NCBI GenBank assembly: GCA_964368495.1
Contig: CAYJAJ010000006.1
Span: 6,833 to 70,832, forward strand
Reading direction: 5' to 3'
DNA: 64,000 nucleotides
DNA from: CALVGQ01 sp964368495
GTDB lineage: Bacteria; Bacillota_I; Bacilli_A; Erysipelotrichales; Erysipelotrichaceae
Below are positions 25,272-34,329 of this stretch, piece after piece (the first letter of the stretch is position 1; every line of letters starts with the position of its first letter). The position numbers were made by a program, and so were the translations under genes. The notes beneath the pieces are model-generated. The model searched no databases. It saw only the letters and a program-made list of their open reading frames with translations, and had not been told where the DNA came from.

Positions 25272-26414
25272 ATGGAAAACAAAAAAAGATTTTATTTAAC
25301 TTATCTGTTTAGCTATTTAGTAGGAGCATTAGGAACGACACAGTTAATACCTTATTTAAAAGAGAATGGATTTGATGATATACAAAAGGGTTTTATTTTA
25401 TCAGGGATTGCGCTTATAACACTTGTTAGTCAATTCTTATTTGGTTATGCCTCCGATAAAATAAAAAAAATTAAAATATTTTATTTAATCAGTTTTGTAC
25501 TTTGTGTAGCTCTTAATGTAGCCTTATTTTCATTGGTCATTGAAGATTTTTGGATTGCATTAGTATTGGTTTCGTTTATTGGAGGTGGAGCAAGAAGTTG
25601 GCAAGGAATACTGGATACCTGGGTATTTCAAGTTGATGATGTTAAAGATAACTATCCAAAGTGTAAAGCCATTGGTTCAGTAGGATGGGCATTGGGTAGT
25701 TGGGGTGCAGCGTTGTTGTTGTCTTTTTTTGATTTTTGGCTACTGAGTATTTTTGTTTTATCATTTGGATTGTTTTCATTTTATAATTCAACAAAATTAA
25801 CTGATTCAAAAAGAAAAAATAGTAAACAAATTGAGGTTCAAGATTTAAAAATATTAATTAAAAATAAATCATATGTTTCTTTAGTAGGAGCTTTGTTGAT
25901 TTTATTTGCGATGGGGTGTGCTGATATTTATTTAGTCGTTGATAAGATACTTTCCATTGAGGGAACAAGTTTTCATGTAGGTTTGAAGTGGGGGCTTCAG
26001 TCACTTGCAGAAGCACCTGTTTTTTTGTTTGCGACAAAGTATTTAGATAAATATAAGAAAAGCAATTTACTCATCTTTGCCTCCATTATGTTCGGGGTAC
26101 GATTTATTTTATATGGGGTAATACAAAATGTATGGTACCTTGTGCTCGCTGCACTTATGCAAATGCTAACTTTTCCTATCGCAATAATTTCTTCAAAAGA
26201 AATTATTGATAAAATTATTGATGAAAAGCTAAAATCATCTGCCCAGCTTGTTGCTATGAGCATATACATGGGTTTATCACTATTTATTATGCCTATTGCT
26301 ACAAATGCACTATCTTTGGCTACATCAATTGATTTTGCGCTATATTGTGTTGCCTCAATGTCATTTATTGCAATACTGTTTATGATTTGGTTTAAAAAAA
26401 CTTCTGATTTGTAA
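25272..26414 (+). CDS. MFS transporter
   Basis: A 380-residue polytopic membrane protein with about twelve hydrophobic segments and a small loop near the centre (KLTDSKRKNSKQIEVQD). The first loop holds LFGYASDKIKKIK, a variant of the major facilitator motif A (G-x-x-x-D-R/K-x-G-R-K). The overall pattern, with YLFSYLVGALGTTQLIPYLKENG at the start, is nearest the MFS_1-like/LacY-nucleoside-permease group. The substrate is not predictable. GAGGTGAATAA precedes the ATG. It stands between the divergent phosphoesterase and a downstream phosphatase with its own promoter. Confidence 0.85.
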   Translation: MENKKRFYLTYLFSYLVGALGTTQLIPYLKENGFDDIQKGFILSGIALITLVSQFLFGYASDKIKKIKIFYLISFVLCVALNVALFSLVIEDFWIALVLVSFIGGGARSWQGILDTWVFQVDDVKDNYPKCKAIGSVGWALGSWGAALLLSFFDFWLLSIFVLSFGLFSFYNSTKLTDSKRKNSKQIEVQDLKILIKNKSYVSLVGALLILFAMGCADIYLVVDKILSIEGTSFHVGLKWGLQSLAEAPVFLFATKYLDKYKKSNLLIFASIMFGVRFILYGVIQNVWYLVLAALMQMLTFPIAIISSKEIIDKIIDEKLKSSAQLVAMSIYMGLSLFIMPIATNALSLATSIDFALYCVASMSFIAILFMIWFKKTSDL

Positions 26415-26436
26415 TTTCCTTTTATTATGCTAGAAT
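26409..26436 (+). promoter_or_regulatory. Promoter of the HAD phosphatase gene
   Basis: TTGTAA (overlapping the MFS stop codon), 16-bp spacer, extended -10 TGCTAGAAT ending at 26436; the start codon is 19 bp further. Confidence 0.5.
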
Positions 26437-26454
26437 AAATAAAGAGGATAAGTT

Positions 26455-27213
26455 ATGTCAAAATTTTTTTTAATTGATTTAGATGGAACGATGTTTCATG
26501 GAACAAAAATAATAAAAGAAGCAAAGATTTTCTTGGATGAATGCATTAAAAATAACCAAGATTTTTTGTTTTTAACAAACAATGCTTCAAGAACACCTGA
26601 ACAGGCTGCAAAACACATGATGGATATTGGATATGAAAATATTGAACCTCGGCACTTTTATACTTCAGCTATGGCAGCTGTGGATACTGTTGCAAAAACA
26701 AGTGATTTAAGAAAAGCCTATTTTATTGGACAAGATGGGTTAAAAAATGCCTTATTAGAGAAAGGATTTATCATTGATGAAAACAAACCTGACTTCTTAT
26801 TTGTCGGTATGAATAAAAGTGGTAACTATGATTTATACTCGAAAGGGTTGCGTATGTTGTTGGGCAATGCTAAATTAATTGCTACAAATGATGACCGTAT
26901 GTTATCTACTGAAAATGGTATGTGTATTGGCAATGGTTCAATTGTGGCACTGCTTGAGTATGCGTCAAGTCAAAAGGCAATGAAAATTGGGAAGCCACAT
27001 CAACCAATAGTGGATTGTGTTTTAGATCATATAAACAAAACACCTGATGAAGTAGTGATTATTGGAGATAATCTTGAAACAGATATTCTTTGTGGAATAA
27101 ATGGAAACATTGAAAGTATTTTAGTTACAACAGGTGTTCATAAAAGAAGTGATTGTGATAAGTTAAATATTTATCCGAATCGAATTGTAGACTCACTAAT
27201 TGAATTATTATAA
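26455..27213 (+). CDS. HAD-IIA family phosphatase (NagD/AraL-like)
   Basis: A 252-residue HAD hydrolase of subfamily IIA. Motif I is LIDLDGTMFHG, motif II FLTNNASRTPEQAA, motif III lysine GKPH and motif IV IIGDNLETDI; the C2-type cap lies between motifs II and III. NagD-like proteins dephosphorylate sugar phosphates, nucleotides or damaged metabolites with broad specificity. AAAGAGGATAAG precedes the ATG. Despite the name, it is 3 kb from nagA and convergent with htrA, so no operon link is implied. Confidence 0.88.
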   Translation: MSKFFLIDLDGTMFHGTKIIKEAKIFLDECIKNNQDFLFLTNNASRTPEQAAKHMMDIGYENIEPRHFYTSAMAAVDTVAKTSDLRKAYFIGQDGLKNALLEKGFIIDENKPDFLFVGMNKSGNYDLYSKGLRMLLGNAKLIATNDDRMLSTENGMCIGNGSIVALLEYASSQKAMKIGKPHQPIVDCVLDHINKTPDEVVIIGDNLETDILCGINGNIESILVTTGVHKRSDCDKLNIYPNRIVDSLIELL

Positions 27214-27261
27214 AAAAAATACACTCTCAAACTATATTTAAGTTTGTAGTGTATTTTTTTT
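27212..27261. terminator. Bidirectional terminator between convergent genes
   Basis: AATACACT / AGTGTATT outer stem and AAACT / AAGTTT inner stem, flanked by an A run on the left and a T run on the right. It ends the HAD gene (+) and htrA (-). Confidence 0.8.
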
Positions 27262-27266
27262 GTTGA

Positions 27267-28499
27267 TTAGTTTTGGGTAGTGTTTTCTTGAAGCGTAACT
27301 TCAAGTTCTACAATTTGGCGATCTCTTTCTATTTGTAGTGTGACTGTTTCACCAACCTCACGTTGTTCAAGATAGGAAGATAAATCTGTGAAGCTTTCTA
27401 CAACTTGATCATCGATTGCTACAATGTAATCATTGGCTTGAACACCAGCTTGATCAGCAGCAGAACCTTCAAGTACTTCAGTGACATAAACACCGTATTT
27501 ATTTAATCCATAGCTTAAAGCAGTTTGATAATCATCTACTGATAAAACTGATACACCTAAAGCAGGGCGTCCGCTAACATAACCATTGTTCAATAAATCT
27601 TCTACAACTGATTTCACGTCATCCACTGGAATCGCAAATCCAATTCCTTCAATACCTGTACCACTTGATTTTGCAACGACAAGACCGATTAGTTCACCGC
27701 TTGAGTTAAATAATCCACCACCTGAGTTACCACTATTTATTTGTGCATTAGTTTGTAAAAGGTTGCGTGTACGACCATCTTCTAAAGTAATTTGACGATC
27801 AAGAGCACTGACGATACCACTTGTAACTGTTCCGCCTAATTCACCAAGTGGATTCCCTACAGCGATTGCGGTTTCTCCAACGATGATGGATTCTGCATTT
27901 CCTAATATGACTGGTTTACAATCATCTTTTTCAATTTTTATAACAGCGATGTCTGCAACAGAATCACGTGCAATTAACTCTGCTGGGTAAGAGGTTCCAT
28001 CATGAAGTGTAACTGTAATTGAAGTTGCATCTTCAATGACATGGTTGTTTGTTACAATATATCCATTTGTAGTATATATTACTCCAGAACCTGCACCCTC
28101 AGCAGTATAGCTTTGTAAAAATGATGTTTGTACAGATTGCTCAGTACTAATTTCCACGACACTATCACTTACTGCTGAAGCGACTTGTGCAACCGTAGAG
28201 GCTTCTGTATTTTCACTTGTTAAAGTAAGGGGTGTAGCGTTTTGATAGACAATGTTTTGTGAGGAAGATCCATAAAGATAAGCGCCAAATACTCCAGATG
28301 ATAATCCAATACCTGCAGATAATATTGAACAAACTACGATGGTTTTAAGGTTTGTTCTTTTTTCTTTTTTTGGCTTATTGGCTTCTATGAACTCTTGAGT
28401 AGAAAAACTAGTTCTTTGTCTTTCTTCATCTATGATATCATGTATACTTTTTGTCTCTTTATTTTCTTGTTGTGAATTTTCGTTATTAAAGTTTTCCAT
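27267..28499 (-). CDS. HtrA-like membrane-anchored serine protease with PDZ domain
   Basis: A 410-residue S1C protease for envelope protein quality control. Residues 1-50 are cytoplasmic and charged, a membrane segment lies at about 52-76 (IVVCSILSAGIGLSSGVFGAY), and then the trypsin-like domain follows with the triad His153 (TNNHVIE), Asp183 (DIAVIKI) and Ser259 (SGNSGGG). A C-terminal PDZ domain has GVYVTEVLEGSAADQAGV. This matches HtrA/DegP-like proteins of Gram-positives, which degrade misfolded exported proteins. AAAGGAGAAC precedes the ATG. In Bacillus such genes are induced by CssRS; no clear regulator box or partner genes are seen here. Confidence 0.93.
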   Translation of the reverse strand: MENFNNENSQQENKETKSIHDIIDEERQRTSFSTQEFIEANKPKKEKRTNLKTIVVCSILSAGIGLSSGVFGAYLYGSSSQNIVYQNATPLTLTSENTEASTVAQVASAVSDSVVEISTEQSVQTSFLQSYTAEGAGSGVIYTTNGYIVTNNHVIEDATSITVTLHDGTSYPAELIARDSVADIAVIKIEKDDCKPVILGNAESIIVGETAIAVGNPLGELGGTVTSGIVSALDRQITLEDGRTRNLLQTNAQINSGNSGGGLFNSSGELIGLVVAKSSGTGIEGIGFAIPVDDVKSVVEDLLNNGYVSGRPALGVSVLSVDDYQTALSYGLNKYGVYVTEVLEGSAADQAGVQANDYIVAIDDQVVESFTDLSSYLEQREVGETVTLQIERDRQIVELEVTLQENTTQN

Positions 28500-28586
28500 A
28501 AAAGTTCTCCTTTATTTGTTTTACACACTTAGTATATTTCGTAAATATGTTTTTAGTATGTTTTTTGTGTGAACTTTAACTGAAAT

Positions 28587-30146
28587 TTAGCTATTGTTGT
28601 ATTCATTTAGAATTGCTTCAGCACATCGTAGTCCATCAAGACTACTGGATATAATACCTCCTGCATATCCTACACCTTCACCACACGGATAAAGTCCATT
28701 GACATTAATGCTTTGAAGTTCATCATTTCTAAGCATTCGAAAAGGAGAAGAAGAACGGCTTTCAAGTGCAATTAGTAATCCATTACTAAAGCCTGGCATT
28801 TTTTTATCGAATTCTAAAATGGCTTCTTTTAAAGCAATAATGATATCTTCATCGAACAAATCATGTAAATTAATTGATGTGCATCCCAATGAATAACTAT
28901 TTTGTGGTAAAACTGTTGTTGTCTTATTTAAAAGAAAGTCTTGAGCAGCTTGTGCAGGTGCTTGATAAGATTGTTTAGCGAGTTCAAATGCTTTTTTTTC
29001 TAGATTTTCAATATAATTGAGTGAAGAAAATACATCTTTTTTATCAATTGATTTTACTTGAACTAAAAGAGCACTGTTTGCAAATATATTATCTCTTTTT
29101 GATTCACTCATTCCATTAACGACTAATTTCTCATGTTCACTGCTTGCGGCAACAACACTTCCACCAGGACACATACAAAAGGTATATACTCCTTGTTGAT
29201 TAGATGTTTTCATAGTTAAGCGATATTCAGCACTTGCAAGAGATGGATGATTCACATGTTCTTTGTATTGTACAGTGTTGACCCAATCTTGAAGATGTTC
29301 AATTCGAACACCTATAGAAATATCTTTTGCCTCCATTGCAATTTCTTGTTTATAACAAGTCTTCAGGGTATCAATGGCACTATGCCCAATGGCTAAAACG
29401 ACATGCGAGCTCATTAATTCTTTGTTGTTAACTTTAACACCGAGAATTTGCTTGTTTTTTATGATTAATTCATTCACTTGATGTTCGAAAAATATCTCGC
29501 CTTCAAGCTCAATTATTCGATTACGAATGTTTTTAACAATTTCTCTTAATTTGTCTGTTCCAATATGGGGATGTTGTTGGTAAATAATTTTTTCATCTGC
29601 ACCAGCTTCAACTAATTTTTCTAAAATATAGCTAATTCGTGCGTCTTTGACACGAGTGGTTAACTTTCCATCTGAAAAAGTACCGGCACCTCCTTCACCA
29701 AACTGCACATTGCTGTGTGGATTAAGTATTCCAGTTTTCCAAAAATCTTCAACATCCTTTACACGCTGATCCACTGCTTTTCCACGTTCAAGCACAATTG
29801 GTTTGCATCCTGCTTCAGCAAGAGCTAGTGCACAAAATATTCCCGCAGGACCAAATCCAATCACAATAGGCCGTTCATCGAAATTATGGCAGTGAAATGA
29901 TATTTTCTTTGGTTCATCTGCTAAAGTAATATCATTGTTTTTCTTCTTTAATAATTTTTTTTCTAAGGGTGTTTCTAATAAAACACTCACTTTATAACAT
30001 AGTTCTTTCCTAGCATCCAATGATTGTCTAATAAGGCGATAGGATAGTATATCGCTTTCTTTAATATGACACTTTTTTGCAATAAATTTCTCTAAATTGT
30101 TCACATTTGAATCAATTGGACAACTGATTTGATTTATTTGTAACAT
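28587..30146 (-). CDS. COG2509-type FAD-dependent dehydrogenase
   Basis: A 519-residue flavoprotein of the uncharacterised FAD-dependent dehydrogenase group (COG2509). A small N-terminal domain (SYRLIRQSLDARKE) precedes the FAD motif PIVIGFGPAGIFCALALAEAG and VLERGK. The central part has NVQFGEGGAGTFSDGKLTTR, SIGVRIEHLQ and CMCPGGSVVAASSE, and the C-terminus GLYPCGEGVGYAGGIISS. The reaction is unknown; it is widespread and usually monocistronic. GGGTGAT lies before the ATG at 30146; an upstream in-frame ATG at 30164 lacks a ribosome binding site. No terminator is obvious before htrA. Confidence 0.87.
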   Translation of the reverse strand: MLQINQISCPIDSNVNNLEKFIAKKCHIKESDILSYRLIRQSLDARKELCYKVSVLLETPLEKKLLKKKNNDITLADEPKKISFHCHNFDERPIVIGFGPAGIFCALALAEAGCKPIVLERGKAVDQRVKDVEDFWKTGILNPHSNVQFGEGGAGTFSDGKLTTRVKDARISYILEKLVEAGADEKIIYQQHPHIGTDKLREIVKNIRNRIIELEGEIFFEHQVNELIIKNKQILGVKVNNKELMSSHVVLAIGHSAIDTLKTCYKQEIAMEAKDISIGVRIEHLQDWVNTVQYKEHVNHPSLASAEYRLTMKTSNQQGVYTFCMCPGGSVVAASSEHEKLVVNGMSESKRDNIFANSALLVQVKSIDKKDVFSSLNYIENLEKKAFELAKQSYQAPAQAAQDFLLNKTTTVLPQNSYSLGCTSINLHDLFDEDIIIALKEAILEFDKKMPGFSNGLLIALESRSSSPFRMLRNDELQSINVNGLYPCGEGVGYAGGIISSSLDGLRCAEAILNEYNNS

Positions 30147-30220
30147 TTTTATCACCCATTTCATTATACTTGAATGTTGTTTGTTTGTATGTAGTTAATG
30201 TGATAGTTTAAACTATTTCT

Positions 30221-30248
30221 AAAAAAAATCCCACATCTTAATGTGGGA
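30221..30248 (-). terminator. Terminator of nagA
   Basis: On the minus strand, TCCCACAT / ATGTGGGA stem with a TAAG loop and an eight-T tail, just past the nagA stop. Confidence 0.88.
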
Positions 30249-30257
30249 AAGCAAGAA

Positions 30258-31397
30258 TTACAATTGTGGGATTCCACGACAATACGTTTGAGCTATAGCA
30301 TAATCATCTTCTAAAACAACGATATCGGCATCATATCCGGCTTGAATTAATCCTTTATGGTCTGACATATTGATCATTCTAGCAGGATTAATTGTACAAG
30401 ATTTTAATGCTGTATCAAATGGAACAAGAACTTTTTCAACAAGAAGTTTTAATCCTTCGTTCACTTTTAGTGTGCTTCCAGCCAGTGTATCCACTTCAAC
30501 TAAATGAGCACTACCATCTTCATAAATTTCAATTTCGTGTCCACCAAATATGAATTTTGACCCTGCTGGACTGCCTTTTGCCATTAATGAGTCAGTAATC
30601 ATAACACAATAATCACTGTTTTTTGCATTAAAGAAAGTTCGAAGTGAAGCAATCGATGAATGGTTGCCATCACAAATGATTTCGCCATACATATCTTTTA
30701 AGTTAAGTGCAGCTCCAATCATGCCGTTTTTACGGTGATTAAACGGAGTCATTCCATTATAAACATGTGTCATAGATTTTGCGCCATGTGCAACAGCCAT
30801 ACATACATCTTCATAACTACATGATGAATGCCCAATACTTACCACAACATTATTTTCACTACAATAACGTGTTAAAGTATAATCTTGGTCATGTTCTGTA
30901 GCTAGGGTAACTATTTTTATTAATCCGTTAGCAGCTTCTTGATATTTGTTGAATTCTTCTATTGTACCTACACGAATATGTTCAGGTGGTTGAGCACCTT
31001 TATACACCATATCTAAAAATGGACCCTCAAAATGAATTCCTAAGATTTCTGCTCCTTGAAAATTTTGTGCATGAACTTTTGCGACATTTGAAACTGCATC
31101 AATTAACACTTGTTTTCCTTGTGTAATTGTTGTAGGACAAAAACCAGTAACTCCTTCTTTAGGTAGTTGTTTGATCCATTCTTTTAAACCATCTTCAAGT
31201 GCATAATTTGTGTCAAATCCATAAGCACCATGTGTATGTACATCAATAAAACCTGGAACGATGCGCTTATTATTATAGTCAACATCTACCTTTTTTGTAC
31301 CATAAGGATAAATATGAACAATTTTATTATCTATCACTTCGATTTGAGCTTCAATAAACTGTGTTGCAAACCATACTCTTTTACTTTGAATAATCAT
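30258..31397 (-). CDS. nagA: N-acetylglucosamine-6-phosphate deacetylase
   Basis: A 379-residue amidohydrolase that converts GlcNAc-6-phosphate to glucosamine-6-phosphate in amino-sugar and wall recycling. Motifs: PGFIDVHTHGAYGFD (metal His-x-His), GIHFEGPFLD (metal Glu), SIGHSSCSYED and THVYNGMTPFNHR (His ligands and substrate), MITDSLMAKGSPAG (catalytic Asp) and the C-terminal AGYDADIVVLEDD. AAGGAGGAACCTT precedes the ATG at 31397. No nagB is adjacent, so it is probably monocistronic between its terminator and a divergent gene. Confidence 0.93.
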   Translation of the reverse strand: MIIQSKRVWFATQFIEAQIEVIDNKIVHIYPYGTKKVDVDYNNKRIVPGFIDVHTHGAYGFDTNYALEDGLKEWIKQLPKEGVTGFCPTTITQGKQVLIDAVSNVAKVHAQNFQGAEILGIHFEGPFLDMVYKGAQPPEHIRVGTIEEFNKYQEAANGLIKIVTLATEHDQDYTLTRYCSENNVVVSIGHSSCSYEDVCMAVAHGAKSMTHVYNGMTPFNHRKNGMIGAALNLKDMYGEIICDGNHSSIASLRTFFNAKNSDYCVMITDSLMAKGSPAGSKFIFGGHEIEIYEDGSAHLVEVDTLAGSTLKVNEGLKLLVEKVLVPFDTALKSCTINPARMINMSDHKGLIQAGYDADIVVLEDDYAIAQTYCRGIPQL

Positions 31398-31520
31398 AAG
31401 GTTCCTCCTTTTTATCACTTTTATTTTAATTCTTTTTTATATATTACACAATTAGAATGCAACAAATCTTTAAAAAAATTCATTTTAGTGTATAATGTTG
31501 TTTAATGTGGAGGATTTAGT

Positions 31521-32213
31521 ATGAATGATGTTTTATTTTCCTTAGTAGTTGCCGTGTTATTTTCAGTAAGCTTTTTTATTGCTTTACAATTTAAACAACA
31601 ATACACATTAAGAATAATGATGAGCTTATATCAAAAAGAAGATCCTCATCAATATTTACAACAACTTGATACTTTTTTATCGAAATGGATTATTTCTAAA
31701 AAAATACGAATTTTGTTAAGTGTTGATGCTTATGTGATGCTTAATGATACAGCAAAGGTTAATGAAATATTTGATTATTTATCAAATAGTAAATTAACTG
31801 TATTGGATCGTTTATCTTTGCTTCAAAAACAAATTACGTATTATGTTGAAAACAAAAAGCATCAAGAAGCAATTGAATGTTATGAAAGCTACGTTTCTAT
31901 TATTTCAGGAATCAAAAATAATAAGAATTTGTTGGCTAACGCAGAAGGACTAGAATCGCTTTTGGATGTTTATGTTTATCATAAAAAAGATGTAAAAGAA
32001 TATTTATTAAATCAAATTGCAGATGAAAAAAATGAAACTGTAGTTGGGGTCTTATATTATCGACTTGCAGTTTGCGCATTTTATAATAATGAGCTTGGTG
32101 AGTGCAGTGAATATTTAAATCGTGCTTTTGAAAGATTTAAAGGATCAAAGTTTGAAGAAAAGCTACAAAGCATTATTGAAGATAACAGTAAAATTAAGGA
32201 TACAATTATTTAA
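31521..32213 (+). CDS. Membrane-anchored TPR-like protein, unknown
   Basis: A 230-residue protein with an N-terminal membrane helix (SLVVAVLFSVSFFIAL) and a cytoplasmic helical remainder. Repeated helix-turn-helix pairs (YVMLNDTAKVNEIFDYLS, QEAIECYESYVSIISG, LYYRLAVCAFYNNELGECSEYLNRAFE) look like degenerate tetratricopeptide repeats. No enzyme motif is seen. TGGAGGATTTAG precedes the ATG, and a strong terminator follows the stop. It is the first of a long co-directional region, but its own terminator separates it from the SPOR-like gene. Function is not recognised; TPR proteins often serve as scaffolds. Confidence 0.65.
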   Translation: MNDVLFSLVVAVLFSVSFFIALQFKQQYTLRIMMSLYQKEDPHQYLQQLDTFLSKWIISKKIRILLSVDAYVMLNDTAKVNEIFDYLSNSKLTVLDRLSLLQKQITYYVENKKHQEAIECYESYVSIISGIKNNKNLLANAEGLESLLDVYVYHKKDVKEYLLNQIADEKNETVVGVLYYRLAVCAFYNNELGECSEYLNRAFERFKGSKFEEKLQSIIEDNSKIKDTII

Positions 32214-32239
32214 AGCATATTAGAAATATGCTTTTTTTT
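32213..32239 (+). terminator. Terminator of the TPR-like gene
   Basis: AAGCATAT / ATATGCTT stem with a six-base loop (with possible extra A-T closing), then a T run. Confidence 0.85.
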
Positions 32240-32320
32240 ATGAAATATAGGATTTTAGTTTTTTTGGTTAATATTGTAGTAGAAGTAACTTTCAAGCATA
32301 CAATGAAATGAGGTGAGTTT

Positions 32321-32773
32321 ATGAGAAAAAAGCAAATAGTTTGTTTGTTGGCAATTGTTGCTTCAATGTTGTTTTCATTCGTGTATTTTGTAGTATTTAG
32401 TGGATTGGACAAAGCAGATACAAATGATAATTCATTAATTGTAGTTAATGAAGAACAACAAGAAGTACTTGAAGGTGAAACTACACTGTATTGGATTCAG
32501 ATGGGAGTTTTTACAAGTGAGTCATCCTACAGTGAACTATTAAAAAAATTTGAAGATTTAAATCTGGAATCAATTGTTGTGAATGCTTCATCTAAGCAAA
32601 TCATTGTGGTGGGGTGTAGTACAAATGAGGGTGAGTTATTGAATACTTTGGATGTTGTAATAAATAATGATTTTGAATATATGAGAAAAGAAATGACTTT
32701 TTCTGATGAAGAACAATTAGAGATGTTAAGTAAGAAAGAATATAAAACGATATTGGAGGGATACGCATATTAA
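32321..32773 (+). CDS. Membrane-anchored SPOR-like domain protein
   Basis: A 150-residue protein with an N-terminal membrane anchor (VCLLAIVASMLFSFVYFVVF), a short acidic linker and a C-terminal region that starts YWIQMGVFTSESSYSELLKKFEDL, the usual opening of SPOR domains (Y/W-x-QxGxF followed by a helix and xLxxxG/L). SPOR domains bind denuded glycans at division sites (established), so a septal or wall location is plausible. AATGAGGTGAG precedes the ATG. It overlaps the radC start region and lies upstream of mreCD, in an envelope-related context. Confidence 0.65.
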   Translation: MRKKQIVCLLAIVASMLFSFVYFVVFSGLDKADTNDNSLIVVNEEQQEVLEGETTLYWIQMGVFTSESSYSELLKKFEDLNLESIVVNASSKQIIVVGCSTNEGELLNTLDVVINNDFEYMRKEMTFSDEEQLEMLSKKEYKTILEGYAY

Positions 32774-33447
32774 ATATTAAAGAATTACCTGAAGATGAGC
32801 GTCCTAGAGAAAAAGCACTACGTTTTGGAATAGAAGTGCTTAGTAATCGGGAACTGTTGGCGATTGTAATCAGGCATGGCTATAAAGACTATAGTGCATT
32901 AAATATTGCCGATGATTTATTGGCAATCTCAAATGGAATGGCTAATTTATCTTCTCTTGATTTAAACGAAATCAAAGAAATTAAAGGTTTGTCCAATGCT
33001 AAAGGCTTACAACTTTTAGCATGTTTTGAGATTGCTAAGCGAATGTTGTTGGAGGAAAATTACCACAAAGATGTAATTAGTGATCCAAAATCATTAATGA
33101 ATTGGTTACAGTTGAAATTAGGTAATCAAAACCAAGAAATGTTGCTTGTTATTTATTTGAATGTTAAAAATGAAATTATACATCATGAAATTTTATTTAA
33201 AGGAACATTGGATAGAAGTCTTGTTCATCCAAGAGAGATATTTAAACAAGCTCTACTTAGAAGTGGAGCACGAATTTTAGTTGTACATAATCATCCTTCA
33301 GGCAGTGTAGAGCCTTCCATAGATGATATTTCAATTACCGAACGATTAGTTGAAATAGGTGAATTGATGCAAATATCGATTCTAGATCATTTAATTGTGT
33401 CAAGAAATAAAGTGTTTAGTTTTAAACAAGCAGGATTAATGGATTGA
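32767..33447 (+). CDS. radC: RadC/JAMM family protein; apparent non-AUG start
   Basis: RadC family: a helix-hairpin-helix-like N-terminal part (ELLAIVIRHG, IKEIKGLSNAKGLQLLACFEI) and a C-terminal JAMM/MPN+ metal site with VVHNHPSGSVEPSIDD. The function in repair is doubtful. Family members start with a conserved 'IKELPEDERPREK' segment, and it is present here in frame upstream of the first usual start (GTG at 32836). That segment is preceded by GGAGGG and then ATA at 32767; no ATG, GTG or TTG is available. I place the start at the ATA with a 6-nt spacing, which gives 226 residues; a GTG start would give a truncated 203. It overlaps the preceding gene by 7 nt. Confidence 0.78.
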   Translation: MLNIKELPEDERPREKALRFGIEVLSNRELLAIVIRHGYKDYSALNIADDLLAISNGMANLSSLDLNEIKEIKGLSNAKGLQLLACFEIAKRMLLEENYHKDVISDPKSLMNWLQLKLGNQNQEMLLVIYLNVKNEIIHHEILFKGTLDRSLVHPREIFKQALLRSGARILVVHNHPSGSVEPSIDDISITERLVEIGELMQISILDHLIVSRNKVFSFKQAGLMD

Positions 33448-33472
33448 AGTTATCGAAATAAACCAGTATAAT
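33444..33472 (+). promoter_or_regulatory. Promoter of the mreC operon
   Basis: TTGAAG (overlapping the radC stop codon), 17-bp spacer, TATAAT at 33467-33472. The -10 box lies in a palindrome with arms ACCAGT and ACTGGT (33462-33481). Confidence 0.6.
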
Positions 33473-33481
33473 AACACTGGT
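33462..33481. repeat. Inverted repeat across the mreC -10 box
   Basis: Perfect 6-bp arms ACCAGT / ACTGGT around ATAATAAC. The left arm ends at the first base of TATAAT and the right arm includes part of the mreC ribosome binding site. It could be an operator or an RNA hairpin covering the SD. Confidence 0.45.
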
Positions 33482-33488
33482 GATAAAA

Positions 33489-34328
33489 ATGAAACTAAAT
33501 AAAATTCAAAAATTTTTATTAAGTTGTATAGGTGCAATCGTTGCGCTTTCTTTTGCGTTGAATGTAATGCAGATGACTTCAACAATTCCTTATTCTAGTG
33601 AAGCTTACTCACTTGTTAATATGTTACGTTATTCTTTGTTTGAATATCCTATTCGTTCAGTTAATGAAAGTATAGATATCATAAGTCGCACATGGTCTTT
33701 GGAAGAAGAAAATGAAACATTAAGACAGCAAGTGCAAGGGATAGCTTCACTGCAGGCAAAATTGGTTGAGCAACAACAACAAATCAATGAGCTTCAAGAA
33801 CTGAATGAATTGAAAACAATACTTACAGAATATGAAGTTTATCCGGCAACTGTGCTATCGCGTTCTTATGAAGGATTTGATAGTCATTTGACAATTGATA
33901 TTGGTCTTGAAGATGGAATTGAAGAAAATTATGCAGTACTTTCTTCTAAAGGTTTGGTTGGTCGCGTTGTAGAAGTGTCGAACAATCAATCGGTAGTTAA
34001 TCTTTTGACGGTTGCAGATGGATCAAATAAGGTCTCCGTAAAAGTAGTGATTAGTGATGGTGTTCAGGCTGATGCAATTTTGGAAAGATACAGTCATGAG
34101 GAGCAGGCATTTGTAGTTAAGTTGCTTGACTCAAATAACACAGTTACAGAAGAAATGGATGTCATTACAAGTGGTATGGGTGGAGTTTTTCCTAGTGGGT
34201 TATTAGTTGGTGAAATTAAACGTGTTGATGAATTAGAAAATGCCATTGGGATGGATATATTGGTTGAACCTGCTGCTGAGTTTGAAAATTTGAACTATTT
34301 ATACGTGGTGAAGAGGGTAGATAACTAA
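33489..34328 (+). CDS. mreC: Rod shape-determining protein MreC
   Basis: A 279-residue MreC: an N-terminal membrane helix (FLLSCIGAIVALSFALNV), a coiled coil (SLEEENETLRQQVQGIASLQ.., KLVEQQQQINELQEL) and the C-terminal MreC beta-domain (YPATVLSRSYEGFDSHLTID, LVGRVVEVSNNQSVVNLLT, GVFPSGLLVGEIKRVD). MreC is part of the elongasome and links wall synthases to the MreB cytoskeleton. The start is the ATG at 33489, with GGTGAT just upstream. It is followed by mreD after 1 nt and by a SpoIVFA/B-like pair, the order mreC-mreD-...-spoIVFA-spoIVFB known from Bacillus. MreB is not in the window. Confidence 0.9.
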   Translation: MKLNKIQKFLLSCIGAIVALSFALNVMQMTSTIPYSSEAYSLVNMLRYSLFEYPIRSVNESIDIISRTWSLEEENETLRQQVQGIASLQAKLVEQQQQINELQELNELKTILTEYEVYPATVLSRSYEGFDSHLTIDIGLEDGIEENYAVLSSKGLVGRVVEVSNNQSVVNLLTVADGSNKVSVKVVISDGVQADAILERYSHEEQAFVVKLLDSNNTVTEEMDVITSGMGGVFPSGLLVGEIKRVDELENAIGMDILVEPAAEFENLNYLYVVKRVDN

Positions 34329-34329
34329 T

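Noticed and set aside
31521..32773. The TPR-like and SPOR-like genes as one operon with mreCD
   Set aside because: A strong terminator at 32213-32239 separates them, and mreC has its own promoter.
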